Assembly (NCBI GenBank): GCA_017558145.1
Contig: JAFYWF010000033.1
Location: forward strand, 1 to 41,594
DNA from: Lachnospiraceae bacterium
Lineage (GTDB): Bacteria > Bacillota > Clostridia > Lachnospirales > Lachnospiraceae
DNA: 41,594 bases
Reading direction: 5' to 3'
Position numbers and translations under genes: made by a program. This document shows, one piece after another, positions 16,635-26,752 of the stretch (position 1 is the first letter of the stretch; every line of letters starts with the position of its first letter). Under the pieces are notes generated by a model. The model saw only the letters and a program-made list of their open reading frames with translations, did no database searches and was not told the origin of the DNA.

Positions 16635-19600
16635 CTAATCAAGATCAAATAGATTCAGTTGTGTTAATTTAATATTATCGTAAATCAGTGCAGATTCATT
16701 CACCTTTTTATTTTTGGTAATAAAGGATTGGACTTCTATATAAATATCCATACTTTTTGTTTCAGAAAGATTTACAACTTCGTTGACGGTTCCCTTTTGT
16801 TCCACAAGCGGCACCTTAAAGTAATATTCTACTCCGGCTACAATTTTATAATAATAGTTGCCGCCGTTATCCTGTTTTAGTTCTACCTTATTACCCTCTT
16901 TTTGATTTGGAATCCATTGATACAATTCCCATCCATTGAGAATCTGACCTGTTTTTTCTGTTACATTGACATCTGCTCCGTTGATGCTTAGAACGTTAGA
17001 ACCACCCTCTAAGTAAATCTTACAATGAAGATCTTTAAATTCATCACTGACTAAGTTTACGTCTTCTGCTTTAAAATGCACTTTATAGAAGTTCTCATTA
17101 TCAGTTACATTCGCATCCATTGGTATGGCATCAAAGGATTTATCTGTGTCGTCCGTTTCACCTTCAATAATCTTTAAGTTTGGTGGCTGTGTTGCTACAC
17201 GATAGGCTGCAATCATGGTATTGATGAAGAGCTTGATTTCTTCTTCATTTTTTGAAATATCAGAGTGACCCATACCGGTGTAGGTAATGTTTCCTCTGTT
17301 ATAGATATAATAATTGTTTCTTACATCATTTGGTGAATAATCATAAATATCATCTTTTGCACCGGGTTTTACTCCATTTAAGGTATACCATACTACTATG
17401 TCACCTTCTCCGTCACCATCACTGTCAGACTCTAAATCCAGCTGGAAATACTGGCCATGGGTAGAAGCAATGTTAATCGTATCACTTAAACGATAGGGAT
17501 ATTCTGTAATAGCGCCTACATTAATTTTTTCTACGTGACAGGAATTACCTACATAGGATGTTTTTGGATCTAAATCTCCAAAATTCAAATAACGGTAATA
17601 ATCTCCATATTTTTGACCTTTAAATGTAATATAATCACTTGGAGTAGTAGATGCAATGATATCATGTTCATTTCCGGAATAGCTTAATCCCTGGGTTCTG
17701 GAATCCATTACCGTTTGATTTTGATTGATTGCATAAGCGATGTCTCTTTTATACTCTCCCATTCCCATAGATTCAAAAAAGGCTGTTTTGGAAGTAATAT
17801 TAGTAATATTATTACCATCCTTGATTTTATTATTGGTATTAAATAAATCTATATTAGTAGCTCTGTATACGGAAACTCCATATCTGTCCAGACCTGTTAA
17901 ATCTCTCACATACGTATTCAAACTATTTGTCTTGGTATTGATCCAGTTGGTATTATCATGAGAAAACAAAATACATTTTCCGGAATCTGCATAGTCCAAA
18001 ATTGCGTCTAAACGTTCTTTCTGAAATCCGGCATTTACCAGATACGCATCTTTAAAACCTACAATCAACATATCATAATTGTCTAACGTCTCATCAATCT
18101 GACCGGCAAAATATTGTCCGCCATCAATAGATTTTACTTCTACTTCAAAATCCGGAACATTATTTAATAATGCTTTCCAATGATTTCCCTCCGTTTTCAT
18201 ATTTGTTTCAATATTGGAACCACCATGACATAGCTGTAAGATTCGAATTTTTTGTTTTTCCGGTAAACGAACCGCCGTAATACCGGTTGCAGCACTTCGA
18301 ATCCTTGGATTTTCTTCGTTTCTGATTTCCAACTTCCAAGGCACCGCACCAACAATTTCTTCCGGAAGCTTTCTTCTAATCTGATAGCGAATTCCATTTT
18401 TTAACTGATTACGCTCTACCGGAGATCCGGAATCCATATTGATAATATCGAAGTGGCTGCCGCTGAGATTTTCGCTATTATTGGAAAATTTCCCATCCAT
18501 GTTGGTATCAATCCATAAGGAGGCGTTATATCTGGTATTTTGAATATCCTCAGATGCAATACTACTGATATAAAATTCATAAGTCAGATAGTATCCATCT
18601 GCCTCTTTTACCAAATAATTACTATCTGCGATTACCGTACTGTTTCCCTCTTTTTTGGTCGTATAGCTATACTCTGTTGGCTGACTTAACATATGTATGA
18701 ACATCTTCGGCTGATTCAACCATTTTGTAAAATCGTCTGTATCACCGGGACTACTCACTTCACCGGCAGTAAGCAAATTCAGATACTTTCTGTTTTCCCA
18801 ACTAAAGGTTTCGGAACCGTCTTTATTTTCTGTGGCTTTTTTTACAAACTGATAGACATAAGAAGAACTGTCTAAAATGCCATTTCTGGTAATTCCTTCC
18901 ACAGTCTTTTTATTATCGGTCACAGTGACAGTTTCCATTTGATCATTTACTTCTACCTGCAATGGTCCGGTACTGATTCCGGTGATTCTATCGTCTGTCT
19001 TAACAAAGAAATCATCCGCTACCACGATTGGCGCTTCACTTTGTAAAAATTCCAACAAATCATTTACCTGTTCTTCTAAGATGTCATTACCGGAATAACG
19101 GTAGGTATTAGCATCCTTATTCGATGCTAATGTTCCATTATGCCCACTAATATGACATAAATCTCCTGTATGAGCATATACCACACCGTACATATTAAAA
19201 TCATTATATACAGTGCAATAATCACCGGAAGCCACTTGTGTTCGATTCATCAAATCCGTATTGGAACCAATGTAAATCATGTCATATTTGGCATTGATAT
19301 CCTCAATTTTTCCACAAAATTCCGAAGTGGTCATACCGATAATTTCTACCTCTGCCGTAGAACCTTGAGGTAAAAACTTGGTTTTAAAAGCATTCTTCTT
19401 TTCTTCACTTCCAGCATAAGTAAAGCTATAGCAGGGCTGTAATTCCAATACTGTAATATGACTTTTTTGAATAACAGCAGGAACCTTTTCATAAGTTAAT
19501 ATAGTTTGGATTGCCAAAGCAGGGGTGCGCTTCAATGCATCCGGCCATGCACTTACATTGTCAGACTGCATTCGCTCATATTTTTCCTGCTCTACCCGGT

Positions 19601-21641
19601 AATCCACTTCTGCAAAACCAGGCTTGTCACCAGTAATTTCATCTCCCAATTTTTCTCCCGTATTCACGGAAGAAATACTATGGTTAATCACATAAATATT
19701 ATCTCTGACAAAATGTCCGCTATCTATCGCAGAGATTGATGCATTCATCTTTTCCCATGTAGTATCTGTATCTGTATTCGCATCTGTGATTTCTTCATCC
19801 CAAGCTGTCTGATCTACAAAACCATAGCTTTCATCTAAATAAATATCTTCAATATCTTTTTGATACAACAGATGCAACAACTTATTAATATTATTATTAA
19901 CACCGGTCGTTACTGTATTATCCTGTCCTATGGTATTCAGCGCTGTAAATACATTATGATTAATAATACAAGGCAAGGGGTCCCCCGCCGTAATTCGTGT
20001 CATAAGTGCAACTGCATTGGTTTTGGAAATATCCTTTCCTACAGGATTTGCATCTGACGCTACCGTATCATTTTCTTTGGAATTCCAGTATAACAAATCT
20101 GCCGCCTGAATCATTTCAGCATTTAATTCTGAAGGCAGACATGTAATAACCTGGATATCCAATTGTTCATAGGTATCCTCTGTCATTCCAAATACTTGTT
20201 CCTTGAACCACTCATTATTTTTAATGCCCCAAAAACTGAACTTATAGATTGCATTCACTCCATAAGTTTGATTTTCAACAGGCTCTGTTGCATCTTGTTG
20301 TTGTGTTGTCTGTTCTGTATCTCCACCATCAGAATTGTCATTATTGGTGGATGCATCAGCATTGATGGAAACCTTATATTTTTTTACTCCTTCTGGAATG
20401 TTACTAACTTCATCATTATGATAAAAACTATATCTTTTTGGAGCAGAAGCTTCACCCATCAATTCTATTTGCTTTCCATGTCCTACTTCTACGGAATACT
20501 TTATCGATGACTGCTCGCCTATCACTCCGGTTTCTTCCACCTTTGGAGTCTCATTGGAATTTAACGAATTTCCTGTCGGAGTATCTCCACCGATTCCTTC
20601 TCCCGTCTGGTTGTTTCCACCGGTTCCTTCTCCTGTCTGGTTGTCTCCTCCGGCTTCTTCTCCTGTCTGGTTTTCTCCTCCGGTTCCTTCTCCTGTCTGG
20701 TTGTTTCCACCGGTTCCTTCTCCTGACTGGTTTTCACTTCCGGTTCCTTCTCCCGTTTGGTTGTCTCCATCAGTTCCTTCTCCGTTTTGATTGCTTTCAC
20801 TTCCGCCGTTACCGGGAGTCGTCGGATCCGTAGTGTTGTCTGAAAGACTGCTATCTGACATATCATTATCTGAGGTACTATTTTCGGAAAGACTATTATC
20901 TGAGGTACTCTCGTCCAGAGGATTTTTTTCCGGTCTTGCAGCAACCGTTAATGTTCTGATTCCACTTTCTCCTGCATAGGCAAATCCTTGAAACATCCCA
21001 TTGGTATCTCTTACTTCTACATAAACACCATTTTCGTCTTCCACCATCCAGCCTTCTGCCGAATCTACTTTTTCAACAAAACGTAAGAATTTTTCATACT
21101 CTGCTGGATTTGGATGAAATGAGGTTGCATCCTTTACGACTGTCAAAGGGGCATCATTGACAAAATATTGGCTACATTGGGATGAAATTTTAGTTATCAA
21201 CAATTCAAAATTATTCTTAATTTGCCCCACTTGAGCAATATTGCCTTGGTCTATACTACTATTCCCATCCGCATCTATTGCTACCTCTGACAAGTTTCTA
21301 CTTTCTAAATATAACAAATTGTAATAAGAAGAACACACCTTAAAGGGTTCCTGACCGCCAATCAAATAACCAAGTTCTTCTTCCCCGAAAACTACATCTA
21401 AATCACCGATATCATCTATAATTTCTTCATCACTATATTTACTTTTCTCATCCACCACTTCCAAAATAATAAACTCTTTTGGACTGGTTTCTGTATTGTT
21501 ATTCCAGATGTTTTGCACATCAAGGAAAGCCTCCGCTGCCTCTACCACTTTTGTTTGGCTGCTTAAGACTACACCGGCAAAAAGAGCCGTTATTAAACAT
21601 ATGGAAGTAAATTTAACAATTTTCTTTTTTCTATTTGGCAT
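16635..21641 (-). CDS. Giant secreted DUF5057-type protein at the end of the pilus cluster
   Basis: A 1668-residue exported protein with a clear signal peptide (residues 1-36, cleavage near VEAAEA). It resembles DUF5057-type proteins of Clostridia, recognised from overall layout only. Three stretches look like related Rossmann/GATase-like units: FIILEVVDE near residue 55, ITVLELQP near 730 with YDMIYIGSN, and IRILQLCHGG near 1131 followed by NYDMLIVGFKDAYL and CILFSHDNTNW near 1229. Residues about 241-283 are Ser/Asp/Asn-rich and about 285-354 are seven 10-residue Gly/Glu/Thr repeats, probably a flexible stalk. There is no LPXTG anchor, lipobox or C-terminal membrane helix. It is the last gene of the pilus cluster, 84 bases after a large prepilin gene, so it may be a pilus-associated adhesin or tip factor; this is inference. 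Confidence 0.7.
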   Translation of the reverse strand: MPNRKKKIVKFTSICLITALFAGVVLSSQTKVVEAAEAFLDVQNIWNNNTETSPKEFIILEVVDEKSKYSDEEIIDDIGDLDVVFGEEELGYLIGGQEPFKVCSSYYNLLYLESRNLSEVAIDADGNSSIDQGNIAQVGQIKNNFELLITKISSQCSQYFVNDAPLTVVKDATSFHPNPAEYEKFLRFVEKVDSAEGWMVEDENGVYVEVRDTNGMFQGFAYAGESGIRTLTVAARPEKNPLDESTSDNSLSENSTSDNDMSDSSLSDNTTDPTTPGNGGSESNQNGEGTDGDNQTGEGTGSENQSGEGTGGNNQTGEGTGGENQTGEEAGGDNQTGEGTGGNNQTGEGIGGDTPTGNSLNSNETPKVEETGVIGEQSSIKYSVEVGHGKQIELMGEASAPKRYSFYHNDEVSNIPEGVKKYKVSINADASTNNDNSDGGDTEQTTQQQDATEPVENQTYGVNAIYKFSFWGIKNNEWFKEQVFGMTEDTYEQLDIQVITCLPSELNAEMIQAADLLYWNSKENDTVASDANPVGKDISKTNAVALMTRITAGDPLPCIINHNVFTALNTIGQDNTVTTGVNNNINKLLHLLYQKDIEDIYLDESYGFVDQTAWDEEITDANTDTDTTWEKMNASISAIDSGHFVRDNIYVINHSISSVNTGEKLGDEITGDKPGFAEVDYRVEQEKYERMQSDNVSAWPDALKRTPALAIQTILTYEKVPAVIQKSHITVLELQPCYSFTYAGSEEKKNAFKTKFLPQGSTAEVEIIGMTTSEFCGKIEDINAKYDMIYIGSNTDLMNRTQVASGDYCTVYNDFNMYGVVYAHTGDLCHISGHNGTLASNKDANTYRYSGNDILEEQVNDLLEFLQSEAPIVVADDFFVKTDDRITGISTGPLQVEVNDQMETVTVTDNKKTVEGITRNGILDSSSYVYQFVKKATENKDGSETFSWENRKYLNLLTAGEVSSPGDTDDFTKWLNQPKMFIHMLSQPTEYSYTTKKEGNSTVIADSNYLVKEADGYYLTYEFYISSIASEDIQNTRYNASLWIDTNMDGKFSNNSENLSGSHFDIINMDSGSPVERNQLKNGIRYQIRRKLPEEIVGAVPWKLEIRNEENPRIRSAATGITAVRLPEKQKIRILQLCHGGSNIETNMKTEGNHWKALLNNVPDFEVEVKSIDGGQYFAGQIDETLDNYDMLIVGFKDAYLVNAGFQKERLDAILDYADSGKCILFSHDNTNWINTKTNSLNTYVRDLTGLDRYGVSVYRATNIDLFNTNNKIKDGNNITNITSKTAFFESMGMGEYKRDIAYAINQNQTVMDSRTQGLSYSGNEHDIIASTTPSDYITFKGQKYGDYYRYLNFGDLDPKTSYVGNSCHVEKINVGAITEYPYRLSDTINIASTHGQYFQLDLESDSDGDGEGDIVVWYTLNGVKPGAKDDIYDYSPNDVRNNYYIYNRGNITYTGMGHSDISKNEEEIKLFINTMIAAYRVATQPPNLKIIEGETDDTDKSFDAIPMDANVTDNENFYKVHFKAEDVNLVSDEFKDLHCKIYLEGGSNVLSINGADVNVTEKTGQILNGWELYQWIPNQKEGNKVELKQDNGGNYYYKIVAGVEYYFKVPLVEQKGTVNEVVNLSETKSMDIYIEVQSFITKNKKVNESALIYDNIKLTQLNLFDLD
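20581..20790 (-). repeat. Seven tandem 30-bp repeats coding a Gly/Glu/Thr-rich linker
   Basis: Seven direct repeats of exactly 30 bases, with only base substitutions between copies, encode the 10-residue unit GGNNQTGEGT and variants. They are in frame inside the DUF5057-type gene, so gain or loss of units would change stalk length without a frameshift. Confidence 0.92.
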
Positions 21642-21725
21642 GTTCTAGCCTCCACCGGTTCCTTTTTCTATCTATCATTTTACTTCACTGTCTGTATATC
21701 GTAACAACATTTTTATCTTTTAAAA

Positions 21726-23834
21726 TCATTGCACAGATTCATACATACCTGTGGATGTATTGTATACATAATTTTTTGTCATATCCGTTCCAACTCTGAC
21801 AAACCATTTAGGATTTGCATTTGTTTCCCGGGATACATAATAATGATACATAACACCATTTACACTAACTTGTTCATAACCATAGGTCTTCCCATTTTCT
21901 ACCGCTTCTTTTGAGGTTTTTGGAATCAAATTGTCTGCTGTGCCTGCATTTTGTATCATATTCAGTGCATCTCCCGGTACCGGTGCATATTGATTATTGC
22001 TGATATTTGCTCCATAGATATACACCCTCAAAAAGGAGGATACCTCAGGATATTCTTTCATGAAAACTTTGACTGTAGTTGACTTTGCATATTTCGGATT
22101 GTTCTCTTTCCAATCTACACTCAACCCTATCACTACGTTTTCTTTATTATTTGAAATCGGCCACACTTCTAAATTATTTACTTTTGGGCTTTGCTGTAAA
22201 TCCAACTTTCCATTGGACATATCAATTCCGGTAACATTTGCTTGTGCCCGGTACGTATTAACCCCTTTTGCTGCAGCTATAATCACATGATTTGGTTGCA
22301 ATATAATTTCTACTTTCGGAATGGTTACCAAACAGGTTACTGTCTTAACTGTATTATCTTCTCCCACAATGCTGGCTTCTACGGTAAAAGAATATGCACG
22401 TTCAAAAGCAATATCCAATCCTGCACTCACCTTACCGTTAGAATCTATTCGTACTTTATCTCCCAAAGAATTTTGGGTAATATTCCAATTGACACCGTCA
22501 ACGATTTTTTCACCTTTTTGTATCAAATTCAGTTGTAAAGAACCGCCTCGTAGTACACTGTAATTTCCATTCTCAGCGGCTATATACAATTCTCCGACAT
22601 CCTGATCTGCCGTATATATTTCATACTCGCCAAAAACAGTGGTATCTACTTTTGAAGTTGCTCTTACTTTGATGACATTACTTATTTTATTCCCTGTAGA
22701 TATGATACAAGTAGTCTCTTTATCTTCTAAAATTGCACTATTAGAGGATTTTAAATCATTGATGATTTCCCATGTCACATGTCCCCCCTCAGGAGTTGCA
22801 AAATTACCCTCCACGGTAGCTGCCAGTTCCAAGCTACTATTTGGAAAATAATACATGTTATTATAATCCGGTGTTCTTTGTGGTTGAATGGTAACTGCAG
22901 ATACACTGGCAAGATTTACCATCGCAATGGCAGAAATATCTTCGTTAGCTCTTGCTTTACAGATTACCGTTATTACAGGACTATTTTCATCCTTCGCAAT
23001 TTTTAGGACATCTCCCTCCATTCTTGTTCCTTGAGATGTATTTCCTTCCAATTCATAAATTACACTAGTATCAATATCACCTACCGCAATGACTGTAGGT
23101 GTAAATTTTACTTCTGTACCGTGTACTCGATCTACCGCTTTGTCTACACTACCGGGAGCCAAAGTTATTTTGGTAATCTGTGCTTGAAATCCTCCCAATG
23201 CCCCCTTGTATTCTTCGTCAGTTCTTCCTTCATAAAAAATATCATTACGTAAGGTAATAGTGTGTGTTGTATCATAACTTAAATGTTTTAACTCAAACCC
23301 CATAGCTGCTGAAAAAATACGATGCTCTTTTTTGAGATTATCCATACTACAATTAAATTCTGTTACATACTGGGCCATAAGAGGCCAATTGGCAGCTGAT
23401 GTTTCATTTCCCTCTAAGTTTATATGATATACACCGCTCTCATCCATAGAAATAGCATCTTTTCCTTTTTCTAAATAACGGATTTCTCCGGCATTCTGTA
23501 TCCACCCCAAGCAAGCCACAACCTCCTCGCCGTATATCACCAAACAACGATCTGTTCCATACTCACCTGCCTCTTCGCCGGTTGCAAAATCAATCCAAAG
23601 AGTCGTGTCAGTAATCAAATCGTTCAAATAATTTTTCATTACCTGGGCTTCATTTTGCATTTCTACTTCCAGGTTGGATCGATTAAAGATCTTGCTCCCT
23701 ACTATCATAAATGAAAAAACAGCTGTACTAACAATTGCTAAAATCATAATGCAAATTAGCAATTCCACCAAAGTAAGGCCTTCATTATTCAATTTTTTCT
23801 GCCTGCACATCTGTTTTTTCATTGTATCATTCAC
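21726..23834 (-). CDS. Large prepilin (PilW/PilJ-like minor pilin with long extracellular region)
   Basis: A 702-residue protein with a type III prepilin signal: a basic leader, then EGLTLVELLICIMILAIVS, where cleavage by the prepilin peptidase after Gly would leave Leu-1 (Met- or Phe-like position) and the usual Glu at +5. The N-terminal helix continues for about 50 residues. The C-terminal 500 residues are rich in beta-strand-like segments and look like two or three immunoglobulin-like (Big-type) modules, for example VTWEIINDLKSSNSAIL and DGVNWNITQNSLGDKVRIDS. Minor pilins are normally below 250 residues, so this one would project a large domain from the pilus. It lies 14 bases after the small prepilin gene. 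The ATG at 23834 has only a weak ribosome site; an ATG four codons later is possible. Confidence 0.85.
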   Translation of the reverse strand: MNDTMKKQMCRQKKLNNEGLTLVELLICIMILAIVSTAVFSFMIVGSKIFNRSNLEVEMQNEAQVMKNYLNDLITDTTLWIDFATGEEAGEYGTDRCLVIYGEEVVACLGWIQNAGEIRYLEKGKDAISMDESGVYHINLEGNETSAANWPLMAQYVTEFNCSMDNLKKEHRIFSAAMGFELKHLSYDTTHTITLRNDIFYEGRTDEEYKGALGGFQAQITKITLAPGSVDKAVDRVHGTEVKFTPTVIAVGDIDTSVIYELEGNTSQGTRMEGDVLKIAKDENSPVITVICKARANEDISAIAMVNLASVSAVTIQPQRTPDYNNMYYFPNSSLELAATVEGNFATPEGGHVTWEIINDLKSSNSAILEDKETTCIISTGNKISNVIKVRATSKVDTTVFGEYEIYTADQDVGELYIAAENGNYSVLRGGSLQLNLIQKGEKIVDGVNWNITQNSLGDKVRIDSNGKVSAGLDIAFERAYSFTVEASIVGEDNTVKTVTCLVTIPKVEIILQPNHVIIAAAKGVNTYRAQANVTGIDMSNGKLDLQQSPKVNNLEVWPISNNKENVVIGLSVDWKENNPKYAKSTTVKVFMKEYPEVSSFLRVYIYGANISNNQYAPVPGDALNMIQNAGTADNLIPKTSKEAVENGKTYGYEQVSVNGVMYHYYVSRETNANPKWFVRVGTDMTKNYVYNTSTGMYESVQ

Positions 23835-23848
23835 TTTCTGCTCTTATA

Positions 23849-24364
23849 CTACTGTCTTTCACAGGTAATTCTTCCTGTGGTTGGTTCTACTTCAACAACA
23901 TAATTGGTATTTCCCTGGGTTATTCTGAACTTGGGATACATAGATTCCGCTAATAAGGCACCGGTTGCTCTATTAAAAAATATCGGTACAAAAGACCCTG
24001 AAGAGATAGTACTCTCTCCACCTGTAGTATCTATAGCTATTACTGTAACCTTTTCCCCAATCACGTCCTTGGCTTCTGTTCCTTTAATCATTCTTACGGC
24101 ATAAATTTTATCATTCTCATTTACAATTTTTAAATAGACATTATCTAATTCCCCATTAGATTTACTCATGGTTTCCATACGAATTTCACTAATGGCAGCT
24201 TCCAGCTTGTAAGCACATTGTCTGGCTTGTTTTCCATTCATATACCCAAACAAATTCACCGCCACTCCTGTAAGTACCGCTACTATGGCAATAATCACAA
24301 GTAACTCTACAATGGACATTCCCTGATTATCTTGCAAAAAAAACTCTTTTTTGTTTTTTTTCAT
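23849..24364 (-). CDS. Minor prepilin, GspH/FimT-like
   Basis: A 171-residue prepilin. The leader MKKNKKEFFLQDNQG ends in Gly, followed by MSIVELLVIIAIVAVLTGVA, with Glu at mature position +5, which is the standard peptidase site and N-terminal helix. The rest is a short beta-rich globular domain, ending in VEVEPTTGRITCERQ, similar in size and shape to GspH/FimT minor pilins that prime pilus assembly. It lies 9 bases after the large PilX-like gene and 14 before the PilW-like gene, in a tight block of minor pilin genes. Confidence 0.88.
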   Translation of the reverse strand: MKKNKKEFFLQDNQGMSIVELLVIIAIVAVLTGVAVNLFGYMNGKQARQCAYKLEAAISEIRMETMSKSNGELDNVYLKIVNENDKIYAVRMIKGTEAKDVIGEKVTVIAIDTTGGESTISSGSFVPIFFNRATGALLAESMYPKFRITQGNTNYVVEVEPTTGRITCERQ

Positions 24365-24373
24365 AAGCTACTC

Positions 24374-26731
24374 CTATCTCTTCGTCCAATTTTCATAAAG
24401 AACCAAATCCCCCGTGGTCATTTGGTTATCCCCATCATTTCCGTTCTCAATTTGGGTATCTTTACCGTCTCTAAATAAGCTTAATGCTTTTATTTCATTG
24501 TCATCATCTACTTTATAAGAGCTTAACAATACATCTGCCATATCCAACATTACAGAAAAAGTTGCAGTCTGATTCACAGTTAATTCTCCGTCTACAATAA
24601 TCGTTCCTCGAAAATCAATGTTCCCTACGGTTAAATTGCCTTCTGAAATGACCAAATTGACATTTTTACGTTGTGCATCCGTTGTAAAACCTGCATCCTG
24701 GAAGGCTTTTTCCAATGTAAGATTGCCGCCTGCCTCATTGATTGCTTTTTCAGTAATCAACAAAACCGCACATCCTTTCGTGCTATTTTCAAACACAATA
24801 TATTTATTCAAGAAAATGTTTCTATTTTTACATTCCTGGATATATTCTTTGTTAATGATGTTGTAGTAAACTCCGGCTCTTCTTTCTTTTCCGGTCAAAT
24901 CCCCATAGTTTGTAGTTAATTTTTTGCATAAACCTACAAATTCATTACTATACTTTGCATACTCCTTATTTACAGACACAATATCCTCTACATCATCTCC
25001 TATGGTAGAATCCACAAAACTATAATTGCCTTGATTATCCTTAGCAACCATATTTCCTACTAAATTTAATTGTATCGTATCCTGATTTCCCGGATTTAAA
25101 ATTTCCACATAATTATCTATGTAATTGTTTAAGTATTTTTGATTCTTATCATTTTTATAATAATCTCTAAAAAACGTACTGGCTTCCAAAGAAGATGCAA
25201 ATTTCAAATAGTAGTACACCCAAATATTTTCGCTATCTACCTGATAATATACTTTTTCATAGGTAGCCCCGTAACTACTAAGCGATTTTGTCAAATTTTT
25301 ATCAACAACACTTAAATTAACCTCTTTGTATTGTGTGGGATGTTCCTTCATTTCCGTCAAAAACTTCTGATATTCCTTATCCTTAACATTCACCGGATTA
25401 CGTCCTACCACGGTTTGATTATTTTCTACATCAAATCCGATACATTCTGCCGGAACCAAATAAGCCAGCTGATCTGCTTTGGATGCCACGGAATTTCCCA
25501 TTTTTATGTCTTTATTTTTCTCTTCTTGTGAGGTTGGTACATCAGATGTAGCAATATAAGCGTTTCCACCTAAGCTTAATTTTGTCAAAGCACTCATATC
25601 CAAGGTAGTACCCAAACCATTGATGATAATAGAACTACTATCTTCTGCCTTATTACTGGCATTTCCAAATCCGGTATATGTACCCGCCAATTTGATATCC
25701 ATACCTGTGGCATTAATGGTTAAGTCATCCTGAAGGTAGGTATCTCCTTTTAACCATAAATTGGTGTTTAATCCGCTCTGATTCTTGTTATCTACGGATT
25801 CTCTTTTCCCTTCCAAAGTAATTCCTGCTGCCCATAAATCCACGTCTTCGGAAATACTAAACTGGGAAGCATTGTAATCTTCCTTATTTCCAAGAACAAT
25901 ATTCCCATCCGTAATAGCCCATGCCGGTTGGGTACTACTGGTATTATTTACAACAGCATCATAGCCCTCAATTGCTACTTTTTCTGTTCGTCCGATCTCC
26001 ATTCCATCCTGTCCACCATAAATACTACCTTTAATCAGTACTTCGGCATTAGATGCTTTTTCCACAACAAATTTTTTATCAGCTATAATACAATACTGTT
26101 TTAAGTCAGGGAATTCATAAGAGGCCTGAATCCCTAACTCCGGAAAAGCCAATAAAATATCAGTTTCAATGATAGAAACATATCCTTGTTCATCGGTATA
26201 TGTAACTACAATATCCTTCATACGAATTCCGTCTTCATATTTCAATAAATAACACGTGGTACTATCTACATAGGCCCCTATGTCTCCCTTATTAACAGCC
26301 GGTCTGCTCACATAACTTTTTATTAAATCTAAATTGTATTTTTCAGAACTTTCCACCGTTCTATAATAGTCCACAATATAATTTATATATTGCTCTTTAA
26401 AATAAACATTTTTATTGTTTTCTTCTTCATTTGCATAAATTTGCATCGTTTCCTGATATGCGTTCGAAAAAGCTTCGTATACAGTTTGCTGCACTCCGGC
26501 TCTGATTTCATCCATAGCCAAATCAGCAGAATAAAAATTATCTTTTGCATGATAATCTGTTACCTTCATTTTGTAATTCTTATAGGTAACAAACATTAAC
26601 ATAGAAGCCATGATTCCAACAAAAGCCATGGACACCAAAACCATAACAATAGCAGACCCTCTATTGTCCCTTCCAAGCGTCTGCATTTTTTTCTTTATTG
26701 TATTTGTTTGTGTTCTATTGCTTCCTGCCAT
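24374..26731 (-). CDS. Large PilX-like pilus assembly protein
   Basis: A 785-residue protein with a basic N-terminus, then DNRGSAIVMVLVSMAFVGIM, a PilX/GspK-like N-terminal helix in which Glu at +5 is missing, as is common for the tip subunit GspK/PilX. The remainder is an unusually long extracellular region. Around residues 205-400 and near the C-terminus (LVISEGNLTVGNIDFRGTII) short, regular beta-strands with repeated hydrophobic-Gly patterns suggest a beta-helical, bactofilin-like fold. The GGAG ribosome site is two bases from the first ATG and five from the second, so 26731 is preferred over 26734. It sits between the PilV-like and FimT-like genes, as GspK does in minor pilin operons. The role at the pilus tip is inferred from order and N-terminus. 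Confidence 0.8.
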   Translation of the reverse strand: MAGSNRTQTNTIKKKMQTLGRDNRGSAIVMVLVSMAFVGIMASMLMFVTYKNYKMKVTDYHAKDNFYSADLAMDEIRAGVQQTVYEAFSNAYQETMQIYANEEENNKNVYFKEQYINYIVDYYRTVESSEKYNLDLIKSYVSRPAVNKGDIGAYVDSTTCYLLKYEDGIRMKDIVVTYTDEQGYVSIIETDILLAFPELGIQASYEFPDLKQYCIIADKKFVVEKASNAEVLIKGSIYGGQDGMEIGRTEKVAIEGYDAVVNNTSSTQPAWAITDGNIVLGNKEDYNASQFSISEDVDLWAAGITLEGKRESVDNKNQSGLNTNLWLKGDTYLQDDLTINATGMDIKLAGTYTGFGNASNKAEDSSSIIINGLGTTLDMSALTKLSLGGNAYIATSDVPTSQEEKNKDIKMGNSVASKADQLAYLVPAECIGFDVENNQTVVGRNPVNVKDKEYQKFLTEMKEHPTQYKEVNLSVVDKNLTKSLSSYGATYEKVYYQVDSENIWVYYYLKFASSLEASTFFRDYYKNDKNQKYLNNYIDNYVEILNPGNQDTIQLNLVGNMVAKDNQGNYSFVDSTIGDDVEDIVSVNKEYAKYSNEFVGLCKKLTTNYGDLTGKERRAGVYYNIINKEYIQECKNRNIFLNKYIVFENSTKGCAVLLITEKAINEAGGNLTLEKAFQDAGFTTDAQRKNVNLVISEGNLTVGNIDFRGTIIVDGELTVNQTATFSVMLDMADVLLSSYKVDDDNEIKALSLFRDGKDTQIENGNDGDNQMTTGDLVLYENWTKR

Positions 26732-26752
26732 CATTTCTCCATTATTCTTTTC

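Noticed and set aside
20581..20790. Possible CRISPR array
   Set aside because: Units are contiguous 30-bp direct repeats with no unique spacers, and are in frame inside a gene.
20438..20833. Two long plus-strand frames rich in Pro/Ser/Leu repeats
   Set aside because: They are reverse readings of the 30-bp repeats in the DUF5057-type gene, which keep any frame open.
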